Source of the DNA: Candidatus Polarisedimenticolia bacterium
Lineage (GTDB): Bacteria > Acidobacteriota > Polarisedimenticolia > Gp22-AA2
Assembly (NCBI GenBank): GCA_036001465.1
Contig: DASYUH010000072.1
Coordinates: 1 to 43,517, forward strand
Length of the DNA stretch: 43,517 nucleotides
Direction of reading: 5' to 3'
The notes beneath the pieces were generated by a model that was not told the DNA's origin, searched no databases, and worked only from the letters and a program-made list of their open reading frames with translations. The first letter of the stretch is position 1. Every line of letters starts with the position of its first letter. The translations under genes were made by a program, and so were the position numbers. Shown piece after piece: positions 19,401 through 27,400 of the stretch.

Positions 19401-21063
19401 CGACCTGCGCGTCTCGGATCCGCAGGGGGACCCGCTGGGCGGCCGGATCGAGATCCTCGCGACACCGAAGGAGATCCGGATCGAGGACCAAGGGCTCGAC
19501 GCCGCCTGCGCGTCCGGATTCCTCCCGGACGGCGTTCCGGGCCGGGGCATCGGCTACCTGTTCCGCTCCGTGGGCTCGCCGATCCTCTTCGACCTGGATG
19601 CCGCTCTCCAGTGCGGCGACGGCTTCGGAGACTTCCTCCTCGGCCTCGGGAGGTGCAGCCAGCCCGGGGTGTTCACCCCGATCCTCTTCATTGCCGATCT
19701 ACCGCTTCCACTCTCGGTCTGCCTTCGCACATCGAGCGCGGCGACGGGCGGGTTCGACCTGACCGTGCTCGAGCTCGATGAGGACAGCGTCCGTTTCGCC
19801 GTGGAGGACCCCGAGCCGATCCTCCTGGTCCCCTTCGGGCCGGGGTTGCCCGCGGCCGTCGATATCTCCACTCTCGTCCCGGGGACCCGCTACCGGCTTG
19901 CCGTCACTGTCACGGACGGCACGACGGTGCCGGTTTCGGCGGAAACGGAATTCCTGTTCCAGGCGGAATCGCGCATGGTGTTCCCGTCCCCGAACGCTCC
20001 GCCGGTGGCCGCGATTGCGGCGCCGGCCCTGGTCGAGTGCGACGGGCCGGCCGGATCCACGATCTTACTCGACGGCACCGGGTCGACCGACCCCGATCTC
20101 CCGGCTGGTGCGGGGGGCATCTCCACCTATCAATGGGTCGAGGACCCCGGCCTGCCGTCCGAGATTGCGCTCGGGACCGGCCCCACGCTGAGTCTCGTCC
20201 TGGCGCTCGGGGCCCACTCGATTGGACTGAGGGTCACCGATTCGGAAGGGGCGGTCGGCACGGCGCAGACGGTCGTCCTGGTGCGCGACAGCCTTCCGCC
20301 GACGCTCACGCTGGCGGTCGACATCGACGTCCTGTGGCCGCCGAACCACCGGCTCGTCTCCGTGCGCCCGGCCTGGCAGGTGAGCGACCGCTGCGACCCG
20401 TCGGCCACGGCACGCCTCGTGTCGGTGACCGCGAGCGAGCCGGACGACGCGCCCGGGGATGGAGACGGCAGGACCACGGGGGACATCGCCGGGGCGGAGG
20501 CGGGGACGCCGGACGCCGAGATCCTCCTGCGCGCCGAGCGATCGGGGAGCGGATCGGGCCGGACCTACGACATCACCTTCACGGCCACGGATGCCGCGGG
20601 GAACTCGAGATCGGCGCTGGCGATCGTCAGGGTGCCGCACGACCTGGGGGAGGGGCCCGAGCCGCTGCAGGTCGGCGTCGAGCCGGCCGCGACTCAGGAG
20701 ACGGCCCGCCTCTACTGGAACGCGGTGGCAGGGGCGCTGGGGTACGACCTGATCTCGGGAGACGTCGGGAGCCTCGAGGTGGACGGCGGACGGATCACGC
20801 TCGGCGCGGTGCGCGTCCTGGCGCGGCTGACGACGGCGACCTCGTGGGCGGAGATCTCCGGGTCGACCGGCAGCGTCGCCGTCGCGACGCCTGATCGCGG
20901 CAAGGCCTTCTTCTATCTCGTCCAGTACCGCGATGGTCACGGGTCGAGCGGCTACGGCACCGAGTCTGTGCCGCTGCCGAGCGAGCCGGCGTCGTGCTCC
21001 GGGGGCTGCCCCGGCGAGGACAGCCTTTCGATCGGATCGGGGGCCGACCCACGGCGCCGGTAG
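16438..21063 (+). CDS. Giant secreted VCBS/FG-GAP, thrombospondin-3 and PKD protein
   Basis: 1541 aa from ATG 16438, with GGGGGGAG six bases upstream. Residues 1-22 form a signal peptide ending near V-V-A-Q. Residues 35-750 hold about 14 VCBS/FG-GAP units, each with D-F-N/D-x-D-G-x-x-D-L and G-R-G-D-G-T-F, i.e. a calcium-binding beta-propeller array. Residues 751-970 hold about ten thrombospondin type 3 calcium loops (D-x-D-x-D-G-x-G-D-x-C-D) with D-N-C-P spacers. Residues 1185-1285 look like a PKD domain, 1285-1400 like a HYR-type domain with L-W-P-P-N-H-R-L, and the last 135 residues like a fibronectin III-type domain. No enzymatic domain or sorting signal is visible. It probably works at the cell surface in adhesion or binding. 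Confidence 0.85.
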   Translation: MHSRHPVLTGILLSAWAWMPVVAQPVFPDPVLTVPVPSDAVVADFDLDGHLDLAAASFSDAGVTVFLGRGDGTVGPPRIFPALPGALSLTAADLNHDARPDLLIVSDPEDGSHPPEVSLLLGNGDGTFAAEVVLPAGLFQRAVAVADFNEDGHPDLTILDGCYAAGPGCPEEGGAVSFLPGHGDGTFGAETRYRAGHEPLAIVTADFDADGHQDLLVANSTPDGAGVQGPLALLRGRGDGSFDAEARVGAPSDVARLAAVGDLDRDGLPDVAAIGGGSFARIFLNRGGGTFVESSLPTGGSTTDLAIGDFDHDLYTDVLVAGRTPDRISFFPGNGNGTFGLRVVSLAGNGPTCLAPGDLGGDGRTDLVVCRASADAVALLAGNGNGTFGVPARPLESLGHWETALTDFNGDGRQDLIVSNGSPTYDLYGDLSVLDGRGDGTFGPEIHIATGPVRAPLRAADFNLDGAVDLAVGNWDTSEISLLLGRGDGGHFPERRYAIGFNPSQLSVGDLDGNGIPDIVTVNQGRNFPPRLPRDVSVLLGRGDGSFFPEVRTNAVPFPTMSVIADFNRDGRGDLAITSEESQVDGVDGKVYILLGRGDGHFDPGPVLESGEGVFEVVAGDFNADGHDDLAANNRGGLGGGGSPGDVSIFLGLGDGSFATTPHVPTPGAPIYLATADFDLDGRLDLVASESTGDASVLMGHGDGTFAPAARFLIKEVPEDVAAADLNGDGAPDIVAQVGNSIVVLLNRTPIDRDQDGLEDRDDNCPTAPNPGQEDADQDGVGDACDGCPGVPDPYQEDSDRDGIGDACDSCVDRDGDGAGDPGYPGNTCPTDNCPQAANPSQTDSDGDGPGDACDDCPLAFNPSQADADHDGTGDTCDACTDRDLDGFGDPGFPASLCAPDNCPAAANPAQEDADGDGLGDLCDACTDRDGDGVGDPGRPLDTCGIDNCPATANPDQADGNRDGSGDACQPTLVLAGVREDGGETLEVDLRVSDPQGDPLGGRIEILATPKEIRIEDQGLDAACASGFLPDGVPGRGIGYLFRSVGSPILFDLDAALQCGDGFGDFLLGLGRCSQPGVFTPILFIADLPLPLSVCLRTSSAATGGFDLTVLELDEDSVRFAVEDPEPILLVPFGPGLPAAVDISTLVPGTRYRLAVTVTDGTTVPVSAETEFLFQAESRMVFPSPNAPPVAAIAAPALVECDGPAGSTILLDGTGSTDPDLPAGAGGISTYQWVEDPGLPSEIALGTGPTLSLVLALGAHSIGLRVTDSEGAVGTAQTVVLVRDSLPPTLTLAVDIDVLWPPNHRLVSVRPAWQVSDRCDPSATARLVSVTASEPDDAPGDGDGRTTGDIAGAEAGTPDAEILLRAERSGSGSGRTYDITFTATDAAGNSRSALAIVRVPHDLGEGPEPLQVGVEPAATQETARLYWNAVAGALGYDLISGDVGSLEVDGGRITLGAVRVLARLTTATSWAEISGSTGSVAVATPDRGKAFFYLVQYRDGHGSSGYGTESVPLPSEPASCSGGCPGEDSLSIGSGADPRRR
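16540..18690 (+). repeat. Array of VCBS/FG-GAP coding repeats
   Basis: About 14 units of 111 to 180 bases recur inside the giant gene. Each ends in a short DNA core like GGCGACGGGACGTTC and its variants. Protein conservation is higher than DNA identity, so the array is old. Confidence 0.75.
18691..19350 (+). repeat. Array of thrombospondin type 3 coding repeats
   Basis: About ten Asp-rich calcium-loop units, with Cys residues spaced for disulfides, lie between the VCBS array and the PKD part of the same gene. Confidence 0.7.
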
Positions 21064-21094
21064 GCTGATCCACCGAGGGCCGAGCGAACCGCAG

Positions 21095-21114
21095 GGCTGC
21101 GCTCATGCGCAGCC
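21095..21114. terminator. Hairpin downstream of the giant repeat gene
   Basis: GGCTGCG (21095-21101) pairs with CGCAGCC (21108-21114) around a 6-base loop. It begins 32 bases after the stop codon. There is no T tract, so it may be a factor-dependent terminator or a 3'-end stabiliser. Confidence 0.4.
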
Positions 21115-21187
21115 GTCCGACCGGTCGGTTCGTGTTCCACCCTGTGCGAAGAAGCCCCGAAAAGACGAAGGAAACTCCAGATCCTCG

Positions 21188-21216
21188 TTGACAGCGGCGC
21201 GCTCTGATTGTATCTG
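21188..21216 (+). promoter_or_regulatory. Candidate promoter of the pcs-mcr unit
   Basis: A perfect TTGACA (21188-21193) is followed after 17 bases by TATCTG (21211-21216), a weak -10. It lies 236 bases before the GTG start, leaving a long leader with a hairpin. Confidence 0.4.
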
Positions 21217-21412
21217 GATGATCATCTTGGTTGGGCGGGAGCCACGAATGAATTTGTTCCACCGTTCGGCACGATCCTCCGTACCCTTCGTATCCGTAGT
21301 CTGAGCCCGGTTCCGGGACCAGACTCCTCTCCCTCACTCCTTCCAGTCAGAGAGTTGGCGTCATAAAGGGCCGTCACCCCTTGGTCCCCGGAGCAGGGCG
21401 GGGCTTTGTTCG

Positions 21413-21430
21413 GGGCTCGTCAGCGAGCCC
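21413..21430 (+). promoter_or_regulatory. Hairpin in the 5' leader of pcs
   Basis: GGGCTCG (21413-21419) and CGAGCCC (21424-21430) form a perfect 7-bp stem with a TCAG loop. It ends 10 bases before the GAGGTG ribosome-binding site, so it could influence translation or transcript stability. Confidence 0.4.
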
Positions 21431-21451
21431 GGCGTATTTCTGAGGTGGCGC

Positions 21452-24400
21452 GTGCTCGAAGGCCAGCGCATCGGATCGGTGGACAGGACGGGACTGATGG
21501 CCATCGGCCACCGGGTCGAGAAGGGTGTCGCCACGCTGACCCTCGCGCGCCCGTCCGCCCGGAACGCCCTCACCCTGGAGATGATCGAGGCGCTGCACGC
21601 CGAGCTCGATCGGATCGAGGGGGACCCATCGGTCCGGATGGTGGTCCTGAGGGGAGAAGGGGACCATTTCTGCGCCGGCGCCGACATCAAGGAGCTCCTG
21701 CGCTCGATCGAGGCCGGGACGCCCCAGGCCGACCACTTCCTGGCGCGCGAGTACGCCCTGGACCTGCGTCTGGCGAAGCTGGCGGTGCCGCTCGTCGTCG
21801 TCGCGGACGGCGTCACGATGGGCGGGGGGCTCGGGCTGGCGTTCGGCGGCTACCTGGTCGCGACACCCCGGACCCGGTTCGCCATGCCGGAGTCGCGCAT
21901 CGGCTTCCTGCCCGACATCGGGGCCACGTACGAGCTGAAGCGGCGGCTCGGTCCCGCCCTGGCTCGCTACTTCTTCTGGACCGCCGACTCGTTCACCGGC
22001 GAAGAGGCCCTGCGCTGGGGCTTCGCCGAGGCCCTGGTGGCTCCCGAGGACATCGACGCGCTGCTCGAATCGCTGGGCCGTGCGGCCCGCGGCGAGAACG
22101 GCAAGCGGGTCAACGGATCGGCCGGTGCCGTCTTCCTGCACGCGCGCATCGCCGGCGGAGTCCCGGCCCGGCAGGGCCGCTGGACCCAGCGTCCGGCCCG
22201 GACGGCGGACGACGCGCGGGTCCGTTTCGCCCGCCGTCACTTCGAACGAACCGCCCCGCCCGACGTTCGGGCGTCCCTGGAGCGCGCCGCCAGGGGGGCC
22301 GACGACACCCTGGAGCGCGACTGGGCGCGGGAGACCCTGGCCCAGGTCGCACGGCGCAGCCCGGCGTCCATCTGGGCCTGCGACCTGCTCCTGCAGCTGG
22401 ACTATGAGGCGATGGCCCGCGAGGCCGCGGAAGGCTCGCCGTCCGGCCGGGAGCGGCTGGGCTACCTGCGCGACGCGCTCGGCCGGTCCGAGGTCGAGGC
22501 GGCGTGGCTGGCGGACGAGTTCCGGTCGATGCCGCGCGGCCTCGCCCTGGCGTGCGAGTACCTGTTCGCCACGGCCCTGTTCCGCCACCCCGACTTCGCC
22601 GAGGGGGCCCGGGCGTTCCGGGAGAAGCGCGAGCCGGAGTTCCCGTCGGCGGGAGAGCCTCTCGGGATCCACCGGGCGCTCTTCCGGGAGCGCGCCGGCT
22701 GGGCCCTGCTGCGCCACGCGGCCCGCCTGGCGCGCGACGCGTTCTGGATCGAGATCGCCCGTCAGGAGCTCGACTGGATGAAGCCGCCGCGGCAGGGGCA
22801 TGACGACACGGCCTTCCCGTGCGTGCGCTGGTTCGGGGACGGCACGCTGAACGCCAGCGCCGAGGCGCTCGATCGCTGGGTGGAGCGCGGCCGCGGCGCG
22901 CAGCCCGCGTTCATCTGGGAGGGGGACCGCATCGACTCGGAGCGCCGGCCACTCGAGCAGCGGACGATCAGCTACGGCGGGCTTCTGCGCGAGGTGCAGC
23001 GCTGCGCCGCCGCCCTGCGGGCCCTCGGCCTGCGCAAGGGGGACAGCCTCGTCCTCTACATGCCGAACACCATCGAGACCTACGCCGTGCAGCTCGCGGC
23101 GGCGCGCATCGGCGCGGTCTACCACCCGGTCTTCGCCGGCTTCGCCCGTCAGGAGCTGAGCGACCGGCTGCACCTGATGGGGGCACGCGTCCTCGTCACC
23201 GTCGACGGCGCCTTCCGCAAGGGGGAGGTCGTCCAGTACAAGCGCGACTACGTCGATCCGGCCCTGCGGGATTTCGTGCCGGTCGATCGGGCGGCCGCGC
23301 TGGCCGGCGCGGCCCTGGCGCGCCATGGCGCCGATCCGGACGGCGCCGTCCTGGCCCGGTTCCGCGAGGTCCTGGCCGACACGATCACGGTCGAGAAGAG
23401 CAAGGCGCGCGCCCTCCTGGCCCGGGAGCTCCTGGCGCGCCAGGCGTCCGCTGCCGGCCCGAGGCATGGCGAGGGCGAACCGGCAGGCGACGCCCTGCCG
23501 GCGGCGATCGACGCCGCGAAGGCCGGCGCGGATCTCGAGGCCCTGCTCCTCTCCGGCGGTGCGGGCGACGCGGCGGCCCCGAGGTTCATCGAACGTCTCG
23601 ACCGGGCGGCGGCCCGTCTCGATCGGCAGGCGGCGATCGAGTCGGGGGAGATCCTCGCGGAGGAGGAGGCCCTTCCGTCCCGACTTCAGTCGGCCCTGCG
23701 CGAGTTCGCGGCCGGTCTCGAACAGGTCCCGAGCGCGGTCCGCACGGTCGTGGTCCTGCGCGGTCTCGAGACCCGGAACGAGGCGGACTGGGTCGCCGGG
23801 CGCGACCTCTCCTACGAGGAATTCCTGGAGCGCGCCGGCGCCGCCTCCTCCCAGGCCGAGCCGATGGGCGCCGAGGACCCGCTGTTCGTGATGTTCACCT
23901 CCGGAAGCACCGGCAAGCCGAAGGGGGTAGTCCATACGCACGGCGGCTACCTGGCGCGGCTGCCGTTCCTGCTGCGCGTCCTGTTCGGCCTGGGCCGCGA
24001 TCAGCGGATCCTGACCGTCGCGGACCCGGGCTGGATCACCGGGCAGTCGTTCGCCTGCTGGGGGCCCCTGACCTACGGCATGACCAGCGTCCTGGCGGGA
24101 TTCGTCCCGGTCGAAGACCGGTTGTGGTCGGCCATCGAGCGGTATCGCGTCCACTTCCTTAAAACCGGCGTGACCGGCATCCGCGCCTCGATGGGGGACG
24201 ACCCCGGGCACATCCGCGCGCACGACCTGTCGAGCCTGCGGCACCGAAGCGGCGACGCGACGCTGGCCGCCCTGCGGAACGAGATCGAACGGCACGGTCG
24301 GGGCCTGCAGCCCGGCCACGCCGGCAGCCGCCGGCGGGTCGCCCTCGCGAGCCTGTCTCGGGGTGTCATCGACGCCCATCAGTCCCTCTGGAAAGGGAAT

Positions 24401-27400
24401 CCCGCCGACTGGCCGGCGATCTTCGAGGAGGCGATCGCCCGGGCGGAAGCCCGGCCGGTCGAGGATCTCCTCGACCCACTCCGGGATCGGGTGCGCGATC
24501 TCGCCCGCGACGCGGCGCGCGAGGAGCGGCGGTACACCTCCTGCTCCTGCGCCGAGCCGCTCGACGCCGCCGTGCAGGCCTGGTGGGAGGCGCACATCGG
24601 CCCGATGCAGAACTGCTGGTGGCGCACCGAGGACGGCGGCCCGGAGACCGGGGCCGACCCCGCCGCGTTCGCGCAGTCGCCCGACGCCTCGGCGCGCCCC
24701 CTTCCGTGGGCCGACCTCGGCGTGTTCGTGATCCGCGACGACGACGGGAACCCGGTTCCGCCGCGGCCGGCGGAGCCGGGCGAGAAGGGGACCGTCTTCG
24801 TGCGCCACAACCCCGGCATCGCCCGCGGGACCTGGGCCCGGCCGGCGGACGGCCCCGGCGGAGGCGGCGACTGGCGCGCCGATCCCCGCTTCCGTGAGAT
24901 CTACCACGCCGACGTGCCCGGCTGGCACAACACCGGCGACGCGGCGGTCGCGAGGCCGGACGGCGCCCTGACCTTTCTCGGCCGGGACGACGAGGTCCTG
25001 AACGTCAGCGGCCACCGCGTCGGCACGCAGGAGATCGAAGGGGCCGTGCGCGCGCACGCGGCGGTGGCCAACGTGGCCGCCATCGGCATCCCGGCGGAGA
25101 TCAAAGGGGACAACCCGGTCCTGTTCGTCACGCTGCGCGCGGGACAGCACGCCACGGGCCTGCTCGACAACCAGCTGCGCGAGGCGGTGTCCGAGGCCAA
25201 GGGGAGCCACGTGGCGCCGTCCAGCGATTTCATCTTCTATGTGCCCGGTCTGCCGACCACCAAGAGCGGCAAGATCCTGCGTCGCTTCCTGAAGTACGCC
25301 GCCGCTCTCGACCGCGACCTGCTGGGGTCGATCCTGGGTCGCCTGCGGGACGAGCGCCTGCGACAGGGGCTCGCCGCGGGGGACCGTGAGACGCTCCAGG
25401 CCCTGTTCCCGCCGCTCCTGCGGCAGGGACGGACGATGCACCTGGGAAGCGTCGCCACCGTCGACCGGATGGGGGTCCTGATCGACGTCCTCCTGTCGGT
25501 GGCCAGGCGGCGCGAGCTGGACGTGGACGACATCGCGGCGGCCGGCAGGCTCGACGTCGCGGCCCCCGCGCCGGCACAGGACGCCGCGGCCGGCGGCGAG
25601 TCGCCCGCCTGCAGGCCGTTCGAGGCAGCCCCCGGGGAGATCTACGCCCTCGGCCGGACCGACTTCAGGCCCGGCGTCGATCCGCTGCCGCTCGCCCAGG
25701 AGGCCTGGGCGATGGTGCGCGACGCCCACGGCCGGCCGGTGCACGGCGAGCCGAAGGAGGCTCTCCGGCTGGTCGTCGAGCCGGCGCCGCGCGATCCGGA
25801 GCCGAACGAGGTCATCGTCCAGAACCTGTTCGGAGGCTCGACGCACAACGTCCTGCACGCGCTTCTGGCCGACCCGACCTCGCCGTTCGAGTGGCACCGT
25901 CAGCCCTACCACGTGCTCGGCAGCGGCGCCGTCTGCCGCGTCGTGCTGTGCGGGCGGGAGGTCGAGCGGCAGGGGCTGTTCTCCCCCGGACAGCTGGCGA
26001 TCACCTTCCCCGCGACCTACCGGGCGCTCGATCCGAAGGTCTCGGAGGACGCCATGCACGCCGGCTTCGAGATTCAGGGGTTCGAGACGCCCGGGGGGAC
26101 CCTGCGCCCGTTCGACCGCCTGCAGGCGACGCAGCTCCTGCCGGTGCCGAAGGGGCTGACGCTCGAGCAGGCGGCGTCGTTCATGCTGAACCTGGTCACC
26201 GTCTATCGCGCGCTGACCCGCAAGCTCCAGCTGCATCCCGGCCAGAGGCTTTTGGTCGAAGGGGCGACCGGCGGCACCGGGGCGCACGCCGTCGACATCG
26301 GGACGATGCTCGGGGCGCGCGTCACCGGCATCGTCGGCAGTCCCGCCCGCGGCCGGCAGGCTCTCGAGGCGGGGGCCTCGGGGTTCCTCGACCGCAACGA
26401 GGCACGGGTGAAGGATCTCTGGAAACCGGTCCCGGACGACCCGACCGGCTGGAGCGACTGGGAGCGGAGCGGGACGCCTCTGCTGGAGGCGCTCCGTGCC
26501 GCCAACGACGGGGCGCTGGCCGACGCCGTCGTATCGTTCACCGGCCGGGACGCGTTCGGTCGCCTGGTCCAGATGCTCGCTCCGGGCGGCCGCCTCGTCT
26601 TCTTCGGCGCCTTCGGCGGCTACTGCCTGCGGTTCCTCGGCAAGGGGCAGGACCGGCCGGATTTCCCGAGCGGCGCCTCGAGTCCGGTCTCGACCACGCC
26701 GCCGGGGGAGATGCTCGAGCGCGCCGGCCTCAGGCCGGGGATGGGGGTCCTGGTCCACTACGGCGCCGGAGCGGCCGCGCCGATCGCCCGTGCGACGGCG
26801 GCCCGGGTCGAGGACCCGCTCGGTCTCGCGGCGATCCAGGCGGCGCTCGATCGGAAGGCGCGCGTCGTCGCCCTGACCCACAGCGACGCGCAGAGCGCCT
26901 TCATCCACCACGAGCCCTCGGTCGGCCCGCGCCTGCTCGGAACGATCAGCCTGGAGTCGCTGCGGCGCGGATCGCGGTTCGAGTGGCCGGACCGGATGCC
27001 CGACTCCGATCGCGACCGGAAGCGCTACGAGCACTATGAGACGTTCACCCTGAAGCCCCTGGCGACCGCGGTCGGTCGTCTGCTGCGCTCCCCCGGAGAG
27101 ACGCGCGGCCAGCCGGACCTGGTCGTGGCGCGCGGATCCGAGGACACGCTGGCGGCCGACCTGTTCATGGTGCGGCCGTTCACCGGGGCCGTGGTGTACG
27201 CCGAGTCGTGCGCCCGCGCCTACACCCTGTACGCCCCGCAGGTCTGGATGCGCCAGCGGCGGATCCTCTTTCCGACCTTCGAGATCCTCGGCACCCACAT
27301 GGGAAACCCGCAGCAGGGACGCGAGGTGATCGACTGGATTGGCCAGGGGCTCCTGCCGCTCCGCCCGCCGCGGGTGGTCGAGGCACGCGAAGCCCCGGCG

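Larger units (their letters stand above)
21064..21451. other. Long leader region before the propionyl-CoA synthase gene
   Basis: The 388 bases contain no gene. They hold a hairpin just after the giant gene (21095-21114), a 12-base palindrome CCGACCGGTCGG (21117-21128), a possible promoter (21188-21216) and a hairpin close to the next start (21413-21430). Part of the stretch (about 21150-21300) is AT-richer than the surrounding DNA. Confidence 0.5.

Noticed and set aside
16069-19491. Long minus-strand open frame opposite the VCBS gene
   Set aside because: It is a repetitive mirror image of the VCBS repeats with no independent domain, so a compositional shadow.
21452-22680. First crotonase domain as the Pcs hydratase displaced to the N-terminus
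   Set aside because: It has HIBCH-type residues and a HIBCH C-terminal part, and lacks the Glu of the G-G-G-x-E motif. The real Pcs-type hydratase with both Glu residues is at the C-terminus.
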